Source: Rugosimonospora sp036494675 (GTDB lineage: Bacteria; Actinomycetota; Actinomycetes; Mycobacteriales; Micromonosporaceae). From it: a stretch of DNA of 64,000 nt. Both the position numbers and the translations under genes were made by a program. This document shows, in pieces, positions 33,828 to 43,024 of this stretch. The stretch lies in the NCBI GenBank assembly GCA_036494675.1, contig DASXOA010000435.1, positions 29,995 to 93,994 on the forward strand, given 5' to 3'. Below the pieces are notes generated by a model. The model worked only from the letters and a program-made list of their open reading frames with translations, was not told the origin of the DNA and did no database searches. The stretch's first letter is position 1. Each line of letters opens with the position of its first letter.

Positions 33828-35642
33828 ATGACCGTGCGTGGATCGTCAGCACCGGAGGTCGCCGCCGAGCGGTCGGGGCTGCGCATCGAGGCCGAGAATC
33901 TCGTCCAGATCGTGCGCGGCGGCCACCGTACCCTGCGGGACGTCTCGCTGGAGGTCGAGCCCGGCGAGTTGGTCGCCATCATCGGAGCGAGTGGGGTCGG
34001 CAAGACGATGCTGCTCGACGCACTCGCCGGCATCCGGCCGCCGGCGGCGGGGCGGATCCGCTACAACGGCGTCGACCAGGCGACCGACCGGTCCCGGGTG
34101 GCGTACGTGCCGCAGGACGACATCATCCACCTGCAACTGCCGCTGGAACGCACCCTGCGGTACGCGGCGCGGCTGCGCCTTCCGGCCGGTACCGGCGCGA
34201 CCGCCATCGACCGCCGGGTGGCCGAGGTGCTCTCGGTACTCGGCCTGTCGGGGCGGTCGGCGGTGCGCGTCGGGTCGCTCAGCGGCGGCGAGCGCAAGCG
34301 GGCCAGCATCGGCGTGGAGTTGCTCGCCCGGCCACGGGTGCTGTTCCTCGACGAGCCGACCTCGGGCCTCGACCCGCACACCGCGATCGACCTGCTCCGG
34401 CTGCTGCGCCGGATCGCCGAGGACGGCGTACCCGTCGTCCTGACGACCCACAACCCGACGGACGTGGAACGCTGCGACAGGGTCGCCGTCCTGGCCCGGG
34501 ACGGGCACCTCGCGTTCGCCGGTACGCCGGACGCGGCCCGCGCCTACTTCGGCGTGGGCACCGTCGCGGAGATCTACGGACGGGTCGCCGAGGAGCCGGA
34601 CCCGGCGGTCTGGAGTGAGCGGTTCCTCGCCGTATCCGGATCGCGCACCGCAGCCGTCAGCCGGGCCGGCGAGCGGGCCTTTGAGCGGGCCACCGACCGG
34701 ACCGTTGAGCCGGCCACCGACCTTAGCGGCGCACCGCCGGCCGGAGAGCCGCCCGCCGGAGAGCCCGCGGCCACCGGGCGCGGTCTCGGCCCGGTCCGGC
34801 AGACCGCGCTGCTCACCGCGCGCGGCGTCGACATCCTGAGCCGCAACCGCCTGACGCTGGCGATCCTGCTGGGCTCCCCGATCGCGGTGCTGCTGATGTT
34901 CCTGATGCTCTTCCGGGCGCACGCGTTCTCGTTCGCACGGCCCAGCCCGAGCGCGACGGTCATGGTGCTGTTCTGGATCGCGTTCGGCGTCTTCTTCTTC
35001 GGCCTGATCTACGGGCTGCTGCAGATCTGCACGGAGTTCGCGATCCTGCGCAGGGAGACCCGGGCCGGCCTGGGCGTCGTGCCGTACGTGGTGTCCAAGG
35101 CGGCGGTGCTGCTGCCGTTGCTGGCGCTCGCGGACCTGCTGCTGCTCGGCGTGCTGCGCGGCCTGGAGCGGCTGCCCGCGCTGCCGTGGTCGCGGTTCGG
35201 CGCGCTGTACGTCACCGTGCTGCTCGCGTCGGCCGGTGCGCTGGCGCTCGGGCTGCTCTGCTCGGCCGCGGTCTCCGACGCCACCCAGGCGACGCTGATG
35301 CTGCCGATGCTCTGCTTCCCGCAGGTGCTGTTCGTCGGTGCGATCCTGCCGGTACCGGTGATGGCCGCGGTGGGTCGGTGGGTGAGCTGGGCCATGTCCA
35401 ACCGGTGGTGCTTCGAGGCGCTCGGGCACACGATCGGCGTGGAGCACCTGTGGCGCGACGGCGGCTCCCCGCTGGGTCCGCCGCTGCTGGCGACGTACGG
35501 GCACACCTTCTCCCGGCCGGTGTGGCAGGACTGGGTGGCCCTCGCCGGTTTCGCCGCGCTGTTCTTCGTGGCCACCTGCGCCGTACTCGCGGTCAAGTGT
35601 GGCCGGCGGCCCTCCCGCGGTGGCGTCGGGGGTGCCGGATGA
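33828..35642 (+). CDS. ABCG-like ABC transporter with fused ATPase and ABC-2 membrane domain
   Basis: This 604-residue half-transporter has the ATPase first (about residues 20-240: IIGASGVGKTMLLDALAG, LSGGERKRASIGVELL, VLFLDEPTSGLD, LTTHNPTDVE), a Pro-Glu-Ala-rich linker and six membrane segments of ABC-2 type (about 330-590). The order and the KRASIG signature resemble eukaryotic ABCG/White proteins and actinobacterial exporters of lipids or small molecules. It would work as a dimer. The stop overlaps the start of the PLP enzyme (ATGA), so it is likely to export or import something related to that enzyme. The upstream region 33712-33827 has no clear promoter. Confidence 0.85.
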   Translation: MTVRGSSAPEVAAERSGLRIEAENLVQIVRGGHRTLRDVSLEVEPGELVAIIGASGVGKTMLLDALAGIRPPAAGRIRYNGVDQATDRSRVAYVPQDDIIHLQLPLERTLRYAARLRLPAGTGATAIDRRVAEVLSVLGLSGRSAVRVGSLSGGERKRASIGVELLARPRVLFLDEPTSGLDPHTAIDLLRLLRRIAEDGVPVVLTTHNPTDVERCDRVAVLARDGHLAFAGTPDAARAYFGVGTVAEIYGRVAEEPDPAVWSERFLAVSGSRTAAVSRAGERAFERATDRTVEPATDLSGAPPAGEPPAGEPAATGRGLGPVRQTALLTARGVDILSRNRLTLAILLGSPIAVLLMFLMLFRAHAFSFARPSPSATVMVLFWIAFGVFFFGLIYGLLQICTEFAILRRETRAGLGVVPYVVSKAAVLLPLLALADLLLLGVLRGLERLPALPWSRFGALYVTVLLASAGALALGLLCSAAVSDATQATLMLPMLCFPQVLFVGAILPVPVMAAVGRWVSWAMSNRWCFEALGHTIGVEHLWRDGGSPLGPPLLATYGHTFSRPVWQDWVALAGFAALFFVATCAVLAVKCGRRPSRGGVGGAG

Positions 35643-37126
35643 CCGGGCACCTGACGCTCCCGGCCGTCCCGCAGAGCGGCAGCCCGGAGTTCGTGGCCCG
35701 CTATCCGCAGTACGCGACGACGGTACGGCTGGATGAGTTGCGGGCCACCGAGTACGCGCACCTGGACCGCGGCGGGGTCTACCTGGACTACACCGGAGCG
35801 GGTGTACCGGCGGCGACCCAACTCGCCGAGCACGCCGCCCGGCTGACCGCGACCTGCTACGGCAACCCGCACTCGCAGAACCCGACCGCCCGGACGTCGG
35901 ACGAGTTGGTGGCCTCCACACGCCGCGCGGTGCTGGCCCACCTGAACGCGTCTCCCGACGACTACACGGTCATCTTCACCGCGAACGCGACGGCGGCCTG
36001 CCGGCTGGTGGGCGAGGCGTACCCGTTCGGTCGCGGACGCGGCCTGGTGCTCACCTTCGACAACCACAACTCCGTCAACGGGATCCGGCGGTTCGCCCGC
36101 AGGCGCGGCGCCCGGGCACGCTACGTTCCGGTGTCCCCCGGCGAGTTGCGGGTGGACGAACGGAATCTGGAGGCGGCGCTGCGCCGCGGCGGCCGGCACC
36201 CGGCCGCCCTGTGGCGCAAGGGTCCGGGCAGGCGTGGCCTGTTCGCCTTTCCGGCGCAGAGCAACTTCACCGGGGTGCGCCATCCGTTGCGGTGGGTCGA
36301 CCTGGCTCACGACCACGGCTACGACGTCCTGCTGGACGCCGCCGCGTACCTGCCGACGGGCCGCCTCGACCTGACCGCGGTGCCCGCCGACTTCGTCTGC
36401 GTCAGCTGGTACAAGCTGTTCGGGTACCCGACCGGGTTGGGCTGCCTGGTCGCGCGGCGCGACGCCCTCGCCCGGCTGCGCCGGCCCTGGTTCGCCGGCG
36501 GGACCATCGTCGCGGTGAGCGTGCGGCCGGACTGGCACCGGCTGCTCGAAGGCGAGTCGGCGTTCGAGGACGGCACCCTGAACTTCCTCAACATCCCCGA
36601 CGTCGAGTTTGGACTGTCCTGGTTGGACGGCATCGGCGTCGACGTTATCGCGTGCCGGGTGAACTGCCTCACTGGGTGGCTGCTGCACCGGATGCGGGAG
36701 ATGCGGCACAGCAACGGTTCGGAGATGGTGCGCGTCTACGGGCCGCCGGATCTGCGGGACCGGGGCGCGACCGTGGCCTTCAACTTCCTGGACCCGAACG
36801 GCGAACTCGTGGACGAGCGGCTGGTGGCCGAGGAGACGGCCGCGGCCGGCTTCTCACTGCGCACCGGGTGTTTCTGCAATCCGGGGGCGGGCGAGGGCGC
36901 GTTCGGCATCGGCCGCCGCCGGCTGCGCGGCTCGGTCGGCTGGGGTGTGCGTACCGTCGACGAGTACCTGGTGTTGATGGGCCTCACCACCGGCGGCGCG
37001 ATCCGGGTGTCGTTCGGACTGGCCTCGACCTTCCCCGATGTCGAGCGCTTCCTGGCATTCGCCGAGCAGACCTACCGGGACCGGTTGCCCGACACCGCCG
37101 GGTTGCCGCCGCGGCTGGTCTGCTGA
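35639..37126 (+). CDS. Class V aminotransferase-fold PLP enzyme, MoCo sulfurase N-domain-like
   Basis: The 495-residue protein resembles the N-terminal domain of molybdenum cofactor sulfurases: YLDYTGAGVPAAT near the start, FPAQSNFTGVRHPL, PLP lysine at residue 259 (SWYKLFGYPTGLGCLV) and the cysteine loop RTGCFCNPGAGEGAF, where the second Cys corresponds to the persulfide cysteine. The MOSC domain of true MoCo sulfurases is missing and no moco genes are nearby, so it may be a cysteine desulfurase or lyase in another pathway. It forms a two-gene unit with the ABCG-like transporter. Confidence 0.8.
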   Translation: MTGHLTLPAVPQSGSPEFVARYPQYATTVRLDELRATEYAHLDRGGVYLDYTGAGVPAATQLAEHAARLTATCYGNPHSQNPTARTSDELVASTRRAVLAHLNASPDDYTVIFTANATAACRLVGEAYPFGRGRGLVLTFDNHNSVNGIRRFARRRGARARYVPVSPGELRVDERNLEAALRRGGRHPAALWRKGPGRRGLFAFPAQSNFTGVRHPLRWVDLAHDHGYDVLLDAAAYLPTGRLDLTAVPADFVCVSWYKLFGYPTGLGCLVARRDALARLRRPWFAGGTIVAVSVRPDWHRLLEGESAFEDGTLNFLNIPDVEFGLSWLDGIGVDVIACRVNCLTGWLLHRMREMRHSNGSEMVRVYGPPDLRDRGATVAFNFLDPNGELVDERLVAEETAAAGFSLRTGCFCNPGAGEGAFGIGRRRLRGSVGWGVRTVDEYLVLMGLTTGGAIRVSFGLASTFPDVERFLAFAEQTYRDRLPDTAGLPPRLVC

Positions 37127-37151
37127 TTCCCGCCCCCGACCCAGCGGCCGG

Positions 37152-38399
37152 TCAACCGGATCGCCGCGGACGGCCCGCATTCCGGGCCGCGGGCAGCCGA
37201 ACCGTGAAGGAGCTGCCCGCTCCGGGATGCCCGTCCGCCCCGACCGTGCCGCCGTGCGCCTCCACCACCTCGCGGACCAGCGCCAGGCCGAGCCCATGCC
37301 GCCCGGCGGAGTCGTTGCTCCCCCGGTTGAAGCGCTCGAAGACCCTCCTCCGATCGGCCGGGTCCAGCCCGGTACCGTCGTCCGCCACGACCAGTTCGAT
37401 CACCCGCCCGCGATCCGGCGCGGACACCGTGAGCCAGATGTGACCGCCCGGCCGGCTGTGCCCGATCGCGTTGTCCACCAACGCGGACACCATCCGACGC
37501 AGCGCCGACTCGATGCCGGTCACCACGGTGCTCTCCGCCTCGCGCCGCACCGCGATGAGCACGCCGGCCTGTCGCACCCGCGGCTGTTCGGCGTCGGCAA
37601 CCGCCCCCGCCACGGTCGCGAGGTCGACCGGACCGCCCGCCGGGCGGCTCGCGCTCAACCCCGCGGAACTCAGCAGGTCGTCGACGATCTCGTTGAGCTC
37701 CCGGCTGCCGGCGACGATCCGCCGCAACTCCTCGCTCACCTCGGGCGGCAGGTCCGCCTCGGGACGGTGCAGCAGGAGCTGCGCGCGGGTGTGCAGCCGG
37801 GTCAGCGGCGTACGCAGCTCGTGGCTGGCGTCGGCGACGAACCGGCGCTGCTTGGTCAGCGCCTCGTTCAGCGGTGCGATGGCCAGGCAGGCCAGCAGCC
37901 GGCCGGTGACCGCCGCGATGAGCAGGCCGGTCAACTCCGCGATGGATACCGCGTCCATCAGCTGCCGCCGGTCGGACAGCTGGTACCGCTCGTCGAAGGC
38001 CGCCTGGCGCACCTCGCCGCCGTACCGCTGGGTGCGCACCGCGTACTCGGTTCCGTTCGCGCGCACAGAAACGGTGGTGGCCGGGGCGCCGCTGAGCGCC
38101 GAGGCCACCCGAGGTCGCAACGGCAGGCCGGCCGGGGCCTGGTCCGCCCCGACGAGTCGCCCGTCGCGCAGCACGAACAGCCAGGCGCAGGGGTCGACGC
38201 TGCCGGTGCGGTCCTGACCGACGACGTACCCGAGCGTCGCGTCCACCTGGGCCCGCTGGCGGTGGACCGTGACGAAGTACGCCAGGCCACCGACCAGGAT
38301 GACGATGGCGGTGATGGCGCCGGCGAGCTGGAGGCTCAGCATCAGCCGGCCCCGGCGCAGCGCACGCTGCTCCGGGGGCAGCCGCCGTACCCGACTCAT
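37152..38399 (-). CDS. Sensor histidine kinase
   Basis: The 415-residue kinase has two membrane segments (about residues 20-45 and 165-190) around an extracellular domain of about 115 residues, then the phosphorylated His in FVADASHELRTPLTRL, the N box VDNAIGHSRPG and G boxes DDGTGLDP and GLGLALV. It follows the response regulator by 16 bases in the same direction and is the obvious partner. The signal is unknown; the linked cation/proton antiporter suggests pH or ion stress. Confidence 0.9.
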   Translation of the reverse strand: MSRVRRLPPEQRALRRGRLMLSLQLAGAITAIVILVGGLAYFVTVHRQRAQVDATLGYVVGQDRTGSVDPCAWLFVLRDGRLVGADQAPAGLPLRPRVASALSGAPATTVSVRANGTEYAVRTQRYGGEVRQAAFDERYQLSDRRQLMDAVSIAELTGLLIAAVTGRLLACLAIAPLNEALTKQRRFVADASHELRTPLTRLHTRAQLLLHRPEADLPPEVSEELRRIVAGSRELNEIVDDLLSSAGLSASRPAGGPVDLATVAGAVADAEQPRVRQAGVLIAVRREAESTVVTGIESALRRMVSALVDNAIGHSRPGGHIWLTVSAPDRGRVIELVVADDGTGLDPADRRRVFERFNRGSNDSAGRHGLGLALVREVVEAHGGTVGADGHPGAGSSFTVRLPAARNAGRPRRSG

Positions 38400-38415
38400 C
38401 GCGCCGCGGCGGCGG

Positions 38416-39096
38416 TCACAGCGCGCCGATCTGGTATCCGAACCCGCGGACCGTGCGGATGACACCCGTACCCAGCTTGCGGCGCAGGTAGTACACGTAG
38501 GTGTCCACTATGGACTCCGCGTTGGTGTCTTCGAACAGGCGGCTGCGCAGTTGGTCCCGGGGGTGGATCGCACCCGGCCGCACCGCCAGCATCCGCAGCA
38601 GCTCGAACTCCCTCCGGGACAGTGCCACCCGCCGGCCGTCCGGCAGCTCGACGTCGTGCAGCGACATGTCCAGGAACCCGTCACCGACCGGTACCAGTTG
38701 CGCCTCGTCGAGAAAGCGGCGGTCCAGTGCCCGCACCCGGGCGACCAGTTCGTCCACCTCGAACGGCTTGACCAGGTAGTCGTCGGCCCCGGCGTTGAGC
38801 CCGTCCACCCGGTCGGAGACGTCGCCGAGTGCGGTGAGCATCAGCGCGCGGGTCGTGACCCCCCGCCGCCGCAGCCGGATCAGCACCTCCAGTCCGTCGA
38901 TGGCGGGCAACCGGCGGTCGATCAGCATCACGTTGTACCGGCGGCTGAGGGCGAGGTGCAGGCCGCGCTGGCCGTCCTCGGCCACGTCGACCGAGTAGCC
39001 CTTGCCGTGCAGGAGCGTGGCCAGCATCCCGGCGAGTTCGCCGTCGTCCTCCATGACGAGCAGGCGCGGGGACTCAGCCTGGCTGTCCTGCGTCAT
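38416..39096 (-). CDS. OmpR-family response regulator
   Basis: The 226-residue regulator has a receiver domain (acidic pocket MEDD, phospho-acceptor Asp in NVMLIDRRLPAIDG, Lys in DYLVKPFEVDEL) and a winged-helix DNA-binding domain (SRREFELLRMLAV to YQIGAL). Its start codon lies inside the end of the antiporter gene, overlapping by 23 bases, so translation may be linked. It should control a target set including the antiporter and its own operon, though no operator was found. Confidence 0.9.
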   Translation of the reverse strand: MTQDSQAESPRLLVMEDDGELAGMLATLLHGKGYSVDVAEDGQRGLHLALSRRYNVMLIDRRLPAIDGLEVLIRLRRRGVTTRALMLTALGDVSDRVDGLNAGADDYLVKPFEVDELVARVRALDRRFLDEAQLVPVGDGFLDMSLHDVELPDGRRVALSRREFELLRMLAVRPGAIHPRDQLRSRLFEDTNAESIVDTYVYYLRRKLGTGVIRTVRGFGYQIGAL

Positions 39097-40453
39097 GCGG
39101 CAATGATGCCATTCGCCGCTCGTCGTGCCCCGTCCGCTCGTCGTGCCCCGTCCGCTCGTCGTGCCCGGTCCGCTCGCCGCGGTTCGTGACGGAGTCCGGG
39201 ATCGGCAGGGACCCGCCGGCCGCCACGGCGCCCGGGACGGGCGAGTGCCGGTCCAGCCAGGCCAGCACCGGCGCGGTCATCGTGGTGGTGACCAGCGCCA
39301 CCAGCACCAGGGCGGTGAACATCTGCCGGTTGACGAGGTGCGCCTGCAGCCCGACGTTCAGCGCGATGAGTTGCATGAGGCCCCGCGCGTTCATCAAGGT
39401 GCCGAGGCGCGCGGCCACCGCCGGCGGTTCGCCGCGCAGCCGGGCTGCCAGCCAGCAGGCGCCGAACTTGCCGACGACCGCGGTCACCACCGCCGCTAGC
39501 GAGAACAGCAGCAGGGCCGGGTCGGCGAGCAGGCCGAACCGGGTGTTCAGGCCGGAGTAGGTGAAGAACATGGGCACGAAGACCCAGGTGAGCGCGTTGG
39601 TCGTCGGTTCGACGCGGGCCACGACCGGAAGGCTGGGCAGCGCCAGGCCGACGGAGAACGCGCCGAAGACCGCGTACAGCCCGATCTCGTCGGTGAACCA
39701 GGCCGCCGCGAACAGTACGGACAGGATGAGCAGGATGACGGTGCCGTCGGTGACCCCCGGCCGGGCCAGGATCCTGGCGAGCAGCGGGCGCACCACCACC
39801 ACGAGTACCACGCCGAAGACCACGGCGCCGCCCAGCGCCTTCATCACCGGCCAGGCCCGCCCCGACGCGACGCTCAGCACGGCGGCCAGCCCGACCCAGG
39901 CGACCGCGTCGTCGACCCCGCCGCTGGCCAGCGCGAGCGACCCGTACCGGGTGCCGGCCAGCCCGCGCTCGTTGATGATGCGGGCGAGCATGGGGAACGC
40001 GGTGATGGCCAGCGCCACGCCCACGAAGGCGGCGGACACCCCGACGCTGACGCCGGGGACGAAGATGTCGACGTGCCCGTGCGCCGACAGGGTCAGCGCC
40101 ACCCCGAGAACGAGCGGCGCGACGATCCCGCCCACGGAGACGAACGCCGCGGTACTGGCGAGCCCGCGTCCCAGGTGCGTACGCAGTTCACGGCCGGCCT
40201 GGAACATGAGCGTCGCCAGACCGATCTGGCCGGCGACGTACAGCACCGGGCGCAGCGCGTCGGGGAACAGCGCGCTCTCCAGGCCGGGTGCGAGCAACCC
40301 GAGCAGCGACGGGCCGAGCAGCACCCCGGCGATCATCTCGCCGACCACGGGCGGCTGGCCGAGCCGGCTCACCGCGACGCTGACGAGCCGGCAGACCAGC
40401 AGGATCACCATGGCGGCGATGAAGAACCTGGGCGCGAGTTCACTGGCGGGCAT
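39074..40453 (-). CDS. Cation:proton antiporter (CPA2/KefB-like)
   Basis: The 459-residue membrane protein has 11 to 13 segments and the CPA2 patterns RLGQPPVVGEMIAGVLLGPS and LASGGVDDAVAW (the ion-binding acidic pair). It exchanges Na+ or K+ for protons. No C-terminal RCK or TrkA domain is present. The C-terminus ends in three Arg-Thr-Gly-His-Asp-Glu repeats from an 18-base DNA repeat and overlaps the response-regulator start. The three genes form one unit, and this suggests regulation of the antiporter by the two-component system. Confidence 0.9.
   Translation of the reverse strand: MPASELAPRFFIAAMVILLVCRLVSVAVSRLGQPPVVGEMIAGVLLGPSLLGLLAPGLESALFPDALRPVLYVAGQIGLATLMFQAGRELRTHLGRGLASTAAFVSVGGIVAPLVLGVALTLSAHGHVDIFVPGVSVGVSAAFVGVALAITAFPMLARIINERGLAGTRYGSLALASGGVDDAVAWVGLAAVLSVASGRAWPVMKALGGAVVFGVVLVVVVRPLLARILARPGVTDGTVILLILSVLFAAAWFTDEIGLYAVFGAFSVGLALPSLPVVARVEPTTNALTWVFVPMFFTYSGLNTRFGLLADPALLLFSLAAVVTAVVGKFGACWLAARLRGEPPAVAARLGTLMNARGLMQLIALNVGLQAHLVNRQMFTALVLVALVTTTMTAPVLAWLDRHSPVPGAVAAGGSLPIPDSVTNRGERTGHDERTGHDERTGHDERRMASLPHDAGQPG
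39118..39171 (-). repeat. Three 18-base tandem repeats in the antiporter 3' end
   Basis: Units at 39118, 39136 and 39154 (GCTCGTCGTGCCCCGTCC) differ at one base in the third. They encode the hydrophilic Arg-Thr-Gly-His-Asp-Glu repeat at the antiporter C-terminus. Being a multiple of three, copy-number change keeps the frame. Confidence 0.85.
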
Positions 40454-40494
40454 GGTCTCGTTCTCCCTCGGCGCGCGTGGGGTCGGCGGGGTGG

Positions 40495-41949
40495 TCAGCC
40501 GCCGGGCGGTGCGGTGGTCGCGGGCGGTGCGGCCGGCTGTGGGTCCGGCTGTGGGTCCAGGCCGGCGAAGTAGTTCTGGCACAGGCGCTTGCGGCGGGCG
40601 TCGGTCACCATGTAGGTGCCCAGGGCCAGTTGCACGAGACTGCGGGAGACGTCCTCCCACCGGTCGCGCGCCCGCATCAGGGCCAGCCGCGCGGCCGGAC
40701 GCTCCGACACCGCAGCCCGAGCCGGGAGCGCGGACAGCAGGCACGGGCCCCGGTTCGGCAGCGACCGGGTGTGCGCCGCCGACGTCGCCAGGGCGAACCG
40801 CGCGATGACCGCGTCCGCCACCACCCGCATGCTCAGCGGGGCGATCCCGCGCGCCGGGCAGGGACGGTTCGCGCTGATCCCGAACGGGATGAAGTTCGCC
40901 TCCCCCGGCGAGAGCCGCAGCCACCGGTCCGGGTCCAGGCGCTCGCCGTCGGGCAGCCCGGCGTGCTGGTACTCGGCGTAGTTGAACAGCAGCACCGAGC
41001 CGGACGGGATGCCCGGCAGCCCGTCCAGCGCGATGTCCGCCGAGGTGATCCGGTGCGCGACGCCGAACAGCGGGTACACCCGCATCGTCTCGTCGACGAC
41101 CCGGTCGAGGTACCCGCCGCCGGCCGGCTCGGTACGCAGCCGCTCCTGGATGTCGGGGCGCTCGGCGACCACCATGAGCAGGTGCGCCATCGCCTCCGAC
41201 ATCTGCACGACCGCCGTGTTGAAGAACGTGCCCTGCAGGTACCAGGCCTGCTCCTGCGGACAGAGCAGGGCCGGCAGCGACACCGGTACCGTGCCGGCGT
41301 CGATGCGTCCGCGCAGGTACCGGGTGAGCCGGTCCCGCCGGCCCATGTGCCGCAGCCGGGTGCACTTCAGCGCGCTGACCACGTCGTCGGCGTTGGCCAC
41401 GATCAGGTCGCGTACCGGCTCCGGGCACGGCTCGCCGAACACCGCCTCGTAGTAGACCTCGGCCCAGATCGGCATCATCAGGTCACGCAGCCGCACCGCG
41501 TCCCACCGCGGCCGCCGGCCGGGCGCCGCCTCGCGTTGCCAGCCATCGAGGGGTTGCCAGCCGTCGAGCACCCGCTCGGCGCACCGGCCGACCAGGTCCG
41601 CCCACTCGTCCTTGCGCAGCCGGGCCAGGATCTGCCGGGTGGTGCGGGCGGCGTCGTCGTAGCGGGGGCCCGGCTCCAGGTGCTCCTGGTGCACCTGCGG
41701 GCCCGGAGCCAGCCAGTACCAGAACAGATCGGACAGTGCCGCGCCACGGCTGCGGCCGTTCGCGGCCGGATGCGCGTACAGCCGCTTGAAGTCGGTGAGG
41801 CCCACCTGCCGGCCGGGTACCGGTACGCCCTCGTCCCCGTTGACCCGTGCGAAGATGCGTACCCGGAGGCCGACCACGAGCCCCGGCAGCCAGTACGGCG
41901 CGGAAACCACCACCGCGGCCGCGGCGATCCCGGCAGCGAGCCAGATCAT
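40495..41949 (-). CDS. Membrane-anchored cytochrome P450-like protein
   Basis: A 484-residue P450: the ETMR of VVDETMRVYPLF is the ExxR motif and the heme loop is FIPFGISANRPCPARGIA with the axial Cys. The Phe-x-x-Gly spacing is kept, but the usual Gly after the Cys is Pro-Ala. Unlike most bacterial P450s it begins with a hydrophobic segment (residues 2-25) that would anchor it to the membrane. ATG 41949 overlaps the FMN-oxidase stop (ATGA). It is predicted to oxidise an intermediate of the cluster; no ferredoxin gene is beside it. Confidence 0.8.
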   Translation of the reverse strand: MIWLAAGIAAAAVVVSAPYWLPGLVVGLRVRIFARVNGDEGVPVPGRQVGLTDFKRLYAHPAANGRSRGAALSDLFWYWLAPGPQVHQEHLEPGPRYDDAARTTRQILARLRKDEWADLVGRCAERVLDGWQPLDGWQREAAPGRRPRWDAVRLRDLMMPIWAEVYYEAVFGEPCPEPVRDLIVANADDVVSALKCTRLRHMGRRDRLTRYLRGRIDAGTVPVSLPALLCPQEQAWYLQGTFFNTAVVQMSEAMAHLLMVVAERPDIQERLRTEPAGGGYLDRVVDETMRVYPLFGVAHRITSADIALDGLPGIPSGSVLLFNYAEYQHAGLPDGERLDPDRWLRLSPGEANFIPFGISANRPCPARGIAPLSMRVVADAVIARFALATSAAHTRSLPNRGPCLLSALPARAAVSERPAARLALMRARDRWEDVSRSLVQLALGTYMVTDARRKRLCQNYFAGLDPQPDPQPAAPPATTAPPGG

Positions 41950-43016
41950 CGGCGTGCCCTCACCAGATCGGGGGTCAGGTCGGCGGGCGAACCCGCGCCG
42001 CACAGGGCGAGCGTCTGGTCCACCTCGTCGCGCAGCAGGTCCAGTACCCGCCGCACACCCCGCTCACCGTCGACCGCGAGGCCCCACAGCACCGGCCGGC
42101 CGATGCCGACCGCACTCGCTCCGAGTGCCAGCGCCTTGACCACGTCGGTTCCGCGCCGCACCCCGCCGTCCAGGATCACCGGTATCCGGCCGTTCACGGC
42201 CGCGACGATGTCCGGCAGCAGATCGATGGTGGCCGGTACCGTGTCCAGTTGCCGGCCGCCGTGGTTGGACAGCATCAGGCCGTCGACGCCGTGGCGCACG
42301 GCCAGCCGGGCGTCCTCCGCGTGCAGGATCCCCTTCAACAGCACCGGCAGCGACGTGGACCGGCGCAGCCGGTCCACGTGGTCCCAGCAGATCTCCGGCG
42401 ACATCGCGATCGGGCGCACCGCGTCCGGCTCACCGCCCGGCAGCCCGCGCATGTTCTCACAGGCCAGGCCCGGCGGCAGGTCCAGGAATCCATTGCGCCG
42501 GTCGCGTTCGTGAGCACCGAACACCGGCGAGTCGACGGTGACCACCAGCGCCTGCGCGCCGGCGGCCGTGGCCCGGGCCACCAGCGCCTCGGTGACCTCC
42601 TGATCCGGCTGGAGGTACAACTGGAACCACAGCGCGGGCCGGCCACCCGGCGCCGCCTCGCGAGCCGCGGCGGCGATGTCCGCGATCGCCACCGTGGCGG
42701 CCATGCTGACCACCATGATGGTCCCGGTCGCCGCCGCCGCCCGCGCCGTCGCGCGCTCCCCGTCGGCGTGGACCAGCCGGTGGAACGCCGTCGGCGACAT
42801 CAGCACCGGCGTGCTGGCGTGGCAGCCGAACAGCGTCACGTCCAGTTCGCGCTTGTCGCGCCCGCGCAACACCCGGGGCACCAGGCTCAGCCGGCCGAAC
42901 GCCGCCTCGTTGTCCCGCAGTGTCACCTCGTCCCACGCGCCGCCGGCGAGGTAGTCGTAGTACACCGGGTCCACTGTGGAGGATGCCGCGGCCTCGAATT
43001 CCCGGAGGTTGAGCAT
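41946..43016 (-). CDS. FMN-dependent alpha-hydroxy acid oxidase/dehydrogenase
   Basis: The 356-residue enzyme is a TIM-barrel flavoprotein of the glycolate oxidase/lactate monooxygenase/4-hydroxymandelate oxidase family. The catalytic His and substrate Arg are seen in LSNHGGRQLDTVPA, and the FMN-phosphate loop in DGGVRRGTDVVKALALGASA. It oxidises 2-hydroxy acids to 2-oxo acids. It lies between the P450 and the FAD monooxygenase with tight coupling, so it is part of a short oxidative pathway. Which hydroxy acid is used cannot be told. Confidence 0.88.
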   Translation of the reverse strand: MLNLREFEAAASSTVDPVYYDYLAGGAWDEVTLRDNEAAFGRLSLVPRVLRGRDKRELDVTLFGCHASTPVLMSPTAFHRLVHADGERATARAAAATGTIMVVSMAATVAIADIAAAAREAAPGGRPALWFQLYLQPDQEVTEALVARATAAGAQALVVTVDSPVFGAHERDRRNGFLDLPPGLACENMRGLPGGEPDAVRPIAMSPEICWDHVDRLRRSTSLPVLLKGILHAEDARLAVRHGVDGLMLSNHGGRQLDTVPATIDLLPDIVAAVNGRIPVILDGGVRRGTDVVKALALGASAVGIGRPVLWGLAVDGERGVRRVLDLLRDEVDQTLALCGAGSPADLTPDLVRARR

Positions 43017-43024
43017 TCCCGGCC

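Noticed and set aside
33846..35921. 691-residue antisense frame in the ABCG-like gene
   Set aside because: Arg/Pro/Gln-rich shadow without start context or family; the plus-strand gene has all ABC motifs.
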